Shown here: positions 27,536-34,040 of the stretch, in pieces
Position numbering within the stretch: the first letter of the stretch is position 1
Layout of the letters: each line of letters begins with the position of its first letter
NCBI GenBank assembly: GCA_947493005.1
Contig: CANLOY010000007.1
Coordinates: 158,137 to 222,136 of the forward strand
Direction: 5' to 3'
Length of the DNA stretch: 64,000 bases
DNA from: an uncultured Roseivirga sp.
GTDB taxonomy: Bacteria; Bacteroidota; Bacteroidia; Cytophagales; Cyclobacteriaceae
Notes under the pieces: model-generated
Databases searched by the model: none
What the model saw: only the letters and a program-made list of their open reading frames with translations
What the model was told of the DNA's origin: nothing
Made by a program: the position numbers and the translations under genes

Positions 27536-28075
27536 TTATTTTTCGATCAGCGTAAACGTAGTTGAGTTGTTGGGTTCATCTTCTATGTTTTCTGAAATCA
27601 TTAACAGTGCATTTCCTTCCAAGGCTTCTTTACTGGAAATGACAGCACCATGTGGATCACGATTGTTTTTCAACTCATCAATGGCACCAGCTGTGCTGGT
27701 ACTCGAAATGAAGGTTATGTGACTGTACTTGCGAAAGAAACGCTGGGTTTCTTTAATAGCCATTGGGTGAGAGTATATTTTCTTAATTGTATCTAATGAG
27801 TTTGGGTGCATGCTCCCCAGGCAAAGGTGAACCGGAAGTTCGAATTCCTGAACAATTTTGAAACCGCCTGACTTGATACGTTCAAAATTGTTACTTACAA
27901 ATCCAGAAGTACTGTTCTTTATCGCAATAAGTGCACGATTAACCCTGCCTTCTTTTAGTGCAGTAAATACTTCGTCAAAGTTTTTGAAAAAAGTAGGGCT
28001 TACATTAGGCAGATACCTTTTCCTGGCAATGTCATGGTAAGTGTTTGCTGGTCCTAAAAGTCCAAGTTCAGTCAT
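27536..28075 (-). CDS. Prephenate dehydratase-like protein, catalytic domain only, without ACT domain
   Basis: Protein of 179 residues that aligns by eye with the whole catalytic domain of prephenate dehydratase: GLLGPANTYHDIA (usual GPxGTYSHxA), ALIAIKNSTSGFV (usual PIENSxxGxV), STSTAGAI and the end NNSTTFTLI (usual NxTRFxxI). The ACT regulatory domain is absent. Two key positions differ: ENS is KNS, and the TRF Arg is Thr. It overlaps the end of the upstream DAHPS-CM gene by 8 bases, so it is translationally coupled to it. It may be a divergent dehydratase or an inactive relative. Confidence 0.75.
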   Translation of the reverse strand: MTELGLLGPANTYHDIARKRYLPNVSPTFFKNFDEVFTALKEGRVNRALIAIKNSTSGFVSNNFERIKSGGFKIVQEFELPVHLCLGSMHPNSLDTIKKIYSHPMAIKETQRFFRKYSHITFISSTSTAGAIDELKNNRDPHGAVISSKEALEGNALLMISENIEDEPNNSTTFTLIEK

Positions 28076-29168
28076 TCGAATTTGTTTGTTTTTCTTCTAC
28101 TGTATTAAACACCTCAGTTTGCCTTTTCACTGACTGCTGATGTAAAAGTCTTAATAGGTCTACGATAAATTCCGGATCCAGATTCATTTGTTTTGCCCAG
28201 TCTGGCCTTGACTTGAAAATCTCTTTCCATCTGCTGATCTGAAAAATAGCTACATTATTATCTTTTTTGAACTCTCCGATTTTTTCAACCAGGTTCATTC
28301 TTACCGCAATGGCTTCCAGTAGTTCTCTGTCTGCCTGATCGATTTGTTCACGAATAATCTCAAGTTGATCCAAATAGCTCTTCTTAGTAAAGCTCGAATC
28401 CCGAGGGGTAAGTTTGGATATAACTTCCAAAAGTAGTTGTGGTGTCACCTGTTGGTCTGCATCACTCAATGCAATTGAAGGTTGATAGTGAGTTTCAATC
28501 ATAACCCCATCATAATTCAAGTCCAGAGACCTTTGCGATAGTGCTTCTATTGAGCTGCGAGAACCACCAATATGACTGGGGTCGCATAGCAGGGGTAATT
28601 CAGGAAATTCACTTTTCAACTCCAAAGGGATTTGCCAGAAAGGTGGGTTTCTATACTTCTTTTGTTGGTAAGCATGGAACCCTCTGTGAACCGCCCCCAG
28701 TTTTGTAATACCAACTTTGGAAAACCGTTCTAAAGCGCCTTTCCAAAGAGATAAATCAGGGTGAACAGGGTTTTTGACCAAAACAGGAATATCAACCCCC
28801 TGTAGGGCAGAAGCCAATTCACTTACATTAAAAGGGTTTACTGTTGTGCGTGCTCCTATCCAAAGAATGTCGACTCCGTATTTCAAAGCCAGCTCTACAT
28901 GCTCTGGAGTAGCCGCCTCCGTTGCGAATCTGAAAGGCTTTTCAGCTTTTAGTTCTTTAACCCACTGAAGCGCCTTTTCACCCATGCCTTCAAATGAGCC
29001 GGGTCGGGTTCTCGGTTTCCAGATGCCTCCTCTTATAACCTGTACTTTTTCGAGCAAAGGACTAATCGTTTGATTGAGTTGTTCCTTCGATTCTACACTA
29101 CAGGGGCCGGCTATTATCAATGGTTTTTGATATTCACCAATCCAATCTTTCAAACCAGTAATCTGCAT
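28068..29168 (-). CDS. Bifunctional DAHP synthase / chorismate mutase, second copy
   Basis: Protein of 366 residues, paralogous to the copy at 26245-27327 with the same domain order. The DAHPS part (about 1-265) has IAGPCSVES, RGGIWKPRTRPGSFEGMG, ARTTVNPFN, VKNPVHPDLSLW, CDPSHIGGSRS and MIETHYQPSIALSDADQQV. The AroQ part (about 270-350) has LEIIREQIDQADRELLEAIAVRMNLVEKIGEFK. ATG 29168 is preferred over TTG 29171 one codon earlier. It has its own -7 box and no leader peptide, so the two copies should be controlled differently. Confidence 0.92.
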   Translation of the reverse strand: MQITGLKDWIGEYQKPLIIAGPCSVESKEQLNQTISPLLEKVQVIRGGIWKPRTRPGSFEGMGEKALQWVKELKAEKPFRFATEAATPEHVELALKYGVDILWIGARTTVNPFNVSELASALQGVDIPVLVKNPVHPDLSLWKGALERFSKVGITKLGAVHRGFHAYQQKKYRNPPFWQIPLELKSEFPELPLLCDPSHIGGSRSSIEALSQRSLDLNYDGVMIETHYQPSIALSDADQQVTPQLLLEVISKLTPRDSSFTKKSYLDQLEIIREQIDQADRELLEAIAVRMNLVEKIGEFKKDNNVAIFQISRWKEIFKSRPDWAKQMNLDPEFIVDLLRLLHQQSVKRQTEVFNTVEEKQTNSND

Positions 29169-29196
29169 CAATCCAATCGTTTTTTCTTTGCTATAA

Positions 29197-29204
29197 CAAA
29201 TGTA
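29197..29204 (-). promoter_or_regulatory. -7 element of the second DAHPS-CM gene
   Basis: TACATTTG on the minus strand is an exact TAnnTTTG match 28 bases before ATG 29168. No clear -33 TTTG is present. It faces the divergent promoter of the proline dehydrogenase gene. Confidence 0.45.
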
Positions 29205-29225
29205 AAAGACTTAAGGTTTGTTACT

Positions 29226-29233
29226 TATATTTG
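29226..29233 (+). promoter_or_regulatory. -7 element of the proline dehydrogenase gene
   Basis: TATATTTG is an exact TAnnTTTG match 17 bases before ATG 29251. The -33 position lacks TTTG. It lies downstream of an in-frame TTG at 29218, which supports the ATG as the start. Confidence 0.5.
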
Positions 29234-29250
29234 CTGCTCTAATTCAACCC

Positions 29251-30432
29251 ATGGAGCTAAAAAAGTTTGTTGATTTCGATCAGATTGAGATAGCCTTCAA
29301 GGCCAAGTCTGATAAAGCCCTTAAGAAAAGACATTTCATATTTTCTACTATGAAATGGCCCTGGCTGGTGAGTACCGGAACTTTTATGACCAAGTTTTCA
29401 CTTGCAGCTGGTTTGCCGGTAAAGGGACTGATTAAGTCTACCATTTTCGATATTTTTTGTGGAGGAGAATCTCTCGATACTTGTACTGATGCATGTGATG
29501 AACTAGAACAATATGGTATTGGTGCTATTTTCGATTATTCAGTAGAAGGAGAGAAATCTGAAGAAGGGTTTGATGCCACGGCCAATGAAGTACTGAAAAC
29601 GATAAAGATGGCCTCAAAGTCTGAGGTGATGAAGTTTGCTGCTTTTAAAATTACAGGTATTGGTGCTTTTGATTTATTAGCCAAGATCCACGATGGCCAA
29701 ACTCTAAACGGTGAAGAGCAAGCAGCATATAGCAGGATAGAAAAGCGGGTTGAAAGTATTTGTGCATTGGCATATGAATTGGGCGTTACGGTACTCATAG
29801 ATGCAGAAGAAACCTGGATTCAAAAACCAGTGGATGACCTGACCATCGATATGATGAAGAAGTACAACAAGGAAAAGGCAGTGGTATACTATACTTTCCA
29901 GATGTATTGTCATGCAATGTTGGAGAATTTGAAGAAGCTTCATGGGCAGGCGAAAGAAGAGTCTTACATCTTAGGAGCAAAATTGGTTCGGGGAGCCTAC
30001 ATGGAGAAAGAGAGGGAGCGAGCTGGTGAATTGAATTATACAGACCCTATTCAACCTAACAAATCTGCTACAGATAATGACTTCAATGCTGCTGTAAAGT
30101 ACTGTGTTGAAAATCTTACGGAAATTGGATTGTTTGCCGGATCTCATAATGAGGAATCGAATTACAGGTTGACCCTATTATTAGATGAGCTAGGTTTAGC
30201 TAAAAATGACAAGAGGGTATATTTCGGTCAGCTTTATGGGATGAGTGACCATATTTCATTTAACCTTTCCCACGGAGGGTACAATGTGATTAAGTATGTG
30301 CCTTATGGGCCGCTGAAAGCCACGATTCCATACCTTATCAGAAGGGCTGCTGAAAATACCTCGGTTAAAGGACAAAGTGGAAGAGAGCTTACTCTGGTAA
30401 GTAAAGAGCTGGATCGTAGAAAAAAGCAATAG
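29251..30432 (+). CDS. Proline dehydrogenase
   Basis: FAD-dependent oxidation of proline to pyrroline-5-carboxylate, feeding the respiratory chain. A stand-alone PRODH barrel of 393 residues: LGAKLVRGAYMEKERERA, GLFAGSHNEESNY, VYFGQLYGMSDHI and the end motif YVPYGPLKATIPYLIRRAAEN, all family signatures. No P5C dehydrogenase domain is fused. ATG 29251 is chosen over TTG 29218, which lies before the -7 box. Confidence 0.93.
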   Translation: MELKKFVDFDQIEIAFKAKSDKALKKRHFIFSTMKWPWLVSTGTFMTKFSLAAGLPVKGLIKSTIFDIFCGGESLDTCTDACDELEQYGIGAIFDYSVEGEKSEEGFDATANEVLKTIKMASKSEVMKFAAFKITGIGAFDLLAKIHDGQTLNGEEQAAYSRIEKRVESICALAYELGVTVLIDAEETWIQKPVDDLTIDMMKKYNKEKAVVYYTFQMYCHAMLENLKKLHGQAKEESYILGAKLVRGAYMEKERERAGELNYTDPIQPNKSATDNDFNAAVKYCVENLTEIGLFAGSHNEESNYRLTLLLDELGLAKNDKRVYFGQLYGMSDHISFNLSHGGYNVIKYVPYGPLKATIPYLIRRAAENTSVKGQSGRELTLVSKELDRRKKQ

Positions 30433-30457
30433 CTTAGAAAAGTATAATGCTTTAAGT

Positions 30458-30491
30458 AAAAAAATCATCCCCATATCTATGAGAATGATTT
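30458..30491 (-). terminator. Terminator of the M56/BlaI transcript
   Basis: On the minus strand AAATCATT pairs with GATGATTT around a 13-base loop and continues into a T run. It lies 24 bases past the M56 protein stop, between convergent genes. Confidence 0.6.
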
Positions 30492-30514
30492 AGATAATAA
30501 GAGAAATTGAATCC

Positions 30515-31639
30515 TTAATTCTTTCTTAGCTGAATTTTAGCGGGTTCTTCTCTAACTTCCTCTACTTCAAATTGATTGCTTGGAGCTCCCTCAACTACTA
30601 TTGGGTTATTATTTGGAACTTCCTCAATAACCTCAACTTCATAGTAGTCACCATTCTCGTCTTTTAGTTGAAGGTGTAGGCTACCATCAACGGGGATTTC
30701 TTCCTCTACAAAAAGGTTTCCTTCAATAATTTGGCTACTACTTTCTTCAGTAACAATTTCCAGTTCCTCAATGGCTGATTCCGGATCGTTCAAGTCTAGT
30801 TCAGGGGCTGTTTCTTCTGAACAGGAGATGCCTATAAATAGTGCTGCAAGTATAGGGAGTGCAAAAAGTGGTTTTAGCTTTTTCATAATATTTGAGTTTA
30901 GTTTATAAATCATTTCTAATCTTTTCTGTATAGGGTGTTGACCAAAGCTTGAGACTAGCTGAGTGTTTACCTTTGAAAGGGTAAACCTGACTAGAGAGTC
31001 TTGATAAGCTTTAGGTTCAGTACATTCCAGTGCGTTTTGATCTGCGATGTACTCATGTTGTAGTTTAATAGATTTGGAGTAGAAGTAACTGAATGGGTTG
31101 AACCAAAAGAGACACTGTACTACTTCAAAATAAATCAGGTCAAAAAGATGTCGTCCTTTAACATGAGCTATTTCATGAGCAAGTATTTGTGATTTGAGTT
31201 TGGCATCGTTAAGAATGTGCTTCCCTATAAAAATGGTATTGAAAAAACTGAAAGCCTCTTTTCCGTCTGTTTCTACGATAGTGAGTTTCTTGTTAAATGA
31301 GAAATGCTTACCTATTCGTTTTCTGATTAAGAACAAGCGTACAAAAAACAGCAGAACAGAAATGGAAAGGCCGGAAAAATAGATAATCTCCCATGATGCC
31401 CCTTGAGTGCTTGTAATTACCTCTTGTGTTGAAAGACCAGTAGATGATAAACTTTTCGGTGATAGCCCTAGCCCTGATCTTACTTTAAAATCAAGAAGTG
31501 GTAAAATCATTGAAATACAACTGGTTAGCAAAAGATAAAACCTATTGATTGACAAGAGTTTCTCGCTTTTTAGAAAAAGCCAATAGAACCCATAAAACCC
31601 GATCAGGCAGATAGATGCCTCCAACAGATACTTAATCAT
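30515..31639 (-). CDS. BlaR1/MecR1-like M56 metallopeptidase with lipoprotein-like C-terminus
   Basis: Protein of 374 residues. The N-terminal part has three or more membrane segments (about 5-22, 35-50, 85-105). The zinc protease motif HEIAH is at 155-159 and a downstream QHEYIADQNAL block follows. In the known systems a sensed signal makes this protease inactivate the paired BlaI repressor. After residue 251 comes MKKLKPLFALPILAALFIG followed by ISCSEE, which looks like a complete lipoprotein signal, then an acidic tail. No penicillin-binding sensor domain is present. It overlaps the blaI-like gene by 8 bases. Confidence 0.87.
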   Translation of the reverse strand: MIKYLLEASICLIGFYGFYWLFLKSEKLLSINRFYLLLTSCISMILPLLDFKVRSGLGLSPKSLSSTGLSTQEVITSTQGASWEIIYFSGLSISVLLFFVRLFLIRKRIGKHFSFNKKLTIVETDGKEAFSFFNTIFIGKHILNDAKLKSQILAHEIAHVKGRHLFDLIYFEVVQCLFWFNPFSYFYSKSIKLQHEYIADQNALECTEPKAYQDSLVRFTLSKVNTQLVSSFGQHPIQKRLEMIYKLNSNIMKKLKPLFALPILAALFIGISCSEETAPELDLNDPESAIEELEIVTEESSSQIIEGNLFVEEEIPVDGSLHLQLKDENGDYYEVEVIEEVPNNNPIVVEGAPSNQFEVEEVREEPAKIQLRKN

Positions 31640-31991
31640 TGTCTTTTAGTTTATTCATTAAATCTTCAACCTGCTCCATATTCAGGTCTTTCTCCTGAAC
31701 CATAAATGAGAAGAGATTCTCGGCTGAACCCTCAAAATATTTTCCCAAAAGCCCTTTGATTGAGTTTTTGGTATATGCCTTTCTTTCTACCAAGGGAGAG
31801 TAAACGAAGGTGTTTCCTAGTTTCTTCCTGCTTACAAACTCTTTACTTTCAAGAATTTTCAAAAAGGTACCTACCGTATTGTAAGCTGGTTTTGGCTCTG
31901 GCATCTGGTCAATAATGTCTTTTATAAAGGCTTGCTTCAGCGTCCATACAACCTGCATTACCTGTTCTTCTGCTTTGGTTAATTCTTTCAT
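31632..31991 (-). CDS. BlaI/MecI/CopY family transcriptional repressor
   Basis: Winged-helix repressor of 119 residues: MKELTKAEEQVMQVVWTLKQ, PKPAYNTVGTFLKILESKEFVSRKKLGNTFVYSPLV (recognition helix and wing), and a C-terminal dimerisation helix with YFEGSAENLFSFMVQ. These dimers are cleaved or released by the partner M56 protease. Three dyads spaced 20 bp sit right before its start and are the likely operators, giving autoregulation of the pair. Confidence 0.92.
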   Translation of the reverse strand: MKELTKAEEQVMQVVWTLKQAFIKDIIDQMPEPKPAYNTVGTFLKILESKEFVSRKKLGNTFVYSPLVERKAYTKNSIKGLLGKYFEGSAENLFSFMVQEKDLNMEQVEDLMNKLKDND

Positions 31992-31993
31992 TT

Positions 31994-32049
31994 TCCTAAA
32001 TCTTTCGGAAAAGTCCTAAGTTTTTAGGATAACTCCTAATATTTTAGGA
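31994..32049 (-). promoter_or_regulatory. Triple operator upstream of the BlaI-like gene
   Basis: Three 16-bp dyads: TCCTAA-N4-TTCGGA (31994-32009), TCCTAA-N4-TTAGGA (32014-32029) and TCCTAA-N4-TTAGGA (32034-32049). Their centres are exactly 20 bp apart, two helical turns, so all face the same side of the DNA. They begin 2 bases upstream of the repressor ATG. Assignment to BlaI binding is inferred from position and symmetry. Confidence 0.75.
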
Positions 32050-32090
32050 ATTATTTTTTCAAGTCTATCTGACAGTGCGGGTTTTAAATG

Positions 32091-32121
32091 TTTAATAAAT
32101 CTTATTGAATGATTAACTTTG
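32091..32121 (+). promoter_or_regulatory. Promoter of lysS
   Basis: TAACTTTG (32114-32121) matches TAnnTTTG exactly, with TTTA 19 bases upstream in place of TTTG. The RNA would start near 32128, about 16 bases before the lysS ATG. Confidence 0.6.
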
Positions 32122-32143
32122 CGCTCTTTAAAAAATCAGCAAG

Positions 32144-33871
32144 ATGCAGATTCTAAGCGAACAGGAATTACTAAGAAGACAGGAAAAAGAAGAGTTAGAG
32201 AAACTCGGTATTAACCCGTATCCATCGGAGACCTTTGAAGTTTCCGCTTTCTCTAAACAGGTTAAGGAAGAGTTTGAGAAAGAACCTGAGCGCTTTAAGG
32301 AGGTAACAATGGCTGGAAGGTTAATGAGCAGAAGAATTATGGGGTCTGCTTCGTTTGCCGAATTACAGGATAAGGATGGTAGAATTCAGATTTATCTGAG
32401 AAGAGACGATTTATGTCCTGAAGATGATAAAACACTTTACAATACTGTATTTAAGAAGATATTGGGTATTGGCGATTTCATCGGAATTAAAGGATATGCT
32501 TTTAAAACACAGGTTGGTGAGATTTCAGTTCACGTAACCGAGCTGAAGGTATTGACCAAATCTTTGAAGCCGCTGCCATTACCAAAAACTGATGCAGACG
32601 GAAATGTGCATGATGCATTCACTGACCCTGAACAGCGATACAGACAACGTTATGTAGACCTTGTAGTGAACCCGCATGTTAAAGATGCTTTTGTTAAAAG
32701 GACACAGTTGGTTAATTCCATGAGAAACTTCCTTGCCGACAAAGGCTATCTGGAAGTAGAAACACCAATACTTCAGCCGCTTTATGGTGGTGCAGCAGCG
32801 CGCCCGTTTAAGACACACCACAATACGTTAGATATGACTTTATACCTACGTATTGCCAACGAGTTATACCTGAAAAGGTTGATAGTTGGTGGTTTTGATG
32901 GTGTATTCGAGTTCTCTAAAGATTTTAGGAACGAAGGAATGTCGAGGTTCCATAATCCAGAGTTTACTCAGGTTGAACTTTATGTTGCCTATAAGGACTA
33001 TGATTGGATGATGGACCTTGTAGAGGCTATGGTTGAAAAGGTAGCTTTAGACTTGCATGGTACCACAGAGGTTCAAGTAGGAGAGCATAAGATTAACTTC
33101 CAACGTCCATGGAAACGCTTCACTATGTTCGAAGCCATTGAGCATTTTACTTCGATCGATATTTCTGAAATGAATGAAGATCAACTTAGGGCTACTGCAA
33201 AAGAACTTAAAGTGGAGGTAGATGAAACAATGGGTAAGGGTAAGTTGATAGACGAAATCTTTGGAGAGCATTGTGAGCCAAAACTGATTCAACCAACATT
33301 CATTACTGATTACCCTGTTGAAATGTCTCCGTTGGCTAAGAAACACAGGGATAAAGAAGGGCTGGTAGAAAGGTTCGAAGCTATCTGTAATGGTAAGGAA
33401 ATCTGTAATGCTTTCTCAGAACTGAATGATCCGATCGATCAAAGAAGACGTTTTGAAGAACAGCTTGAACTTGGTAAACGTGGTGATGATGAGGCTATGG
33501 TGCTCGATGAAGACTTCCTGAGAGCATTGGAGTACGGAATGCCACCAACAGCTGGCTTAGGAGTTGGTATAGACAGGCTGTCTATGATTATGACTAACTC
33601 AAACTCCATACAGGATGTGTTGTTCTTCCCTCAGATGAAGCCGGAGAAGAAAGCTACTGTTACAGCTGCTACTGATCAGGATTTTGAAGAGGTTGGAGTA
33701 AGAACCGAACTGATTCCAATACTCAGAAAACTCAATGTCTTAACGATTGATCAATTAAAGGAGCAGAAAGCTGGTAAACTACTCAATGATATGGGTGGTA
33801 TGCGCAAGAAGATGAAATTGAATGATGTGAAAGCCGCTTCTAAGGAAGAAATAGAAAGTTGGTTGGCTTAG
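32144..33871 (+). CDS. lysS: Lysyl-tRNA synthetase, class II
   Basis: Charges tRNA-Lys. It has 575 residues: an N-terminal OB fold (about 55-150, [23 protein letters not shown]), then the class II core with [10 protein letters not shown], motif 2 ([20 protein letters not shown]) and motif 3 ([15 protein letters not shown]). About 70 residues follow the usual end of the core, with a short helical region ([21 protein letters not shown]) seen as an extension in Bacteroidota LysRS. Confidence 0.96.
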   Translation: MQILSEQELLRRQEKEELEKLGINPYPSETFEVSAFSKQVKEEFEKEPERFKEVTMAGRLMSRRIMGSASFAELQDKDGRIQIYLRRDDLCPEDDKTLYNTVFKKILGIGDFIGIKGYAFKTQVGEISVHVTELKVLTKSLKPLPLPKTDADGNVHDAFTDPEQRYRQRYVDLVVNPHVKDAFVKRTQLVNSMRNFLADKGYLEVETPILQPLYGGAAARPFKTHHNTLDMTLYLRIANELYLKRLIVGGFDGVFEFSKDFRNEGMSRFHNPEFTQVELYVAYKDYDWMMDLVEAMVEKVALDLHGTTEVQVGEHKINFQRPWKRFTMFEAIEHFTSIDISEMNEDQLRATAKELKVEVDETMGKGKLIDEIFGEHCEPKLIQPTFITDYPVEMSPLAKKHRDKEGLVERFEAICNGKEICNAFSELNDPIDQRRRFEEQLELGKRGDDEAMVLDEDFLRALEYGMPPTAGLGVGIDRLSMIMTNSNSIQDVLFFPQMKPEKKATVTAATDQDFEEVGVRTELIPILRKLNVLTIDQLKEQKAGKLLNDMGGMRKKMKLNDVKAASKEEIESWLA

Positions 33872-33902
33872 TTTAAAAATTCAGGAAAAACCTAGATAGA
33901 AC

Positions 33903-33928
33903 GTCATTCCCGCGAAGGCGGGAATCTC
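33903..33928. repeat. REP-like hairpin, copy 1
   Basis: GTCATTCCCGCGAAGGCGGG followed by AATCTC: ATTCCCGC pairs with GCGGGAAT around GAAG. The same unit recurs with one base change at 61911-61936, and its core arms occur inside the element at 50375-50526. It lies in the gap between lysS and the convergent LptD-like gene. Confidence 0.7.
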
Positions 33929-33937
33929 TAACTATTT

Positions 33938-34012
33938 GTTGGTGTTGTCACCAACAAAGCTTTTCTAAATAATAATTCTGTTAGCTATCTGTTCGTTGGT
34001 GACAACACCAAC
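33938..34012. repeat. Pair of self-complementary 18-bp repeats in inverted orientation
   Basis: GTTGGTGTTGTCACCAAC (33938-33955) is followed 39 bases later by its exact reverse complement (33995-34012). Each copy also folds on itself through GTTGGTG/CACCAAC. With the preceding GTCATTC hairpin this fills most of the 169-base gap and could terminate transcription from both sides. Confidence 0.7.
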
Positions 34013-34040
34013 GAGGCTATGAAAGTATAAGTATGACCAA

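Noticed and set aside
32050..32143. T-box or lysine riboswitch before lysS
   Set aside because: The promoter leaves only about 16 leader bases, too short for either.
33872..34040. CRISPR array in the repeat-rich gap after lysS
   Set aside because: There are only two copies in inverted, not direct, orientation, with no regular spacers.
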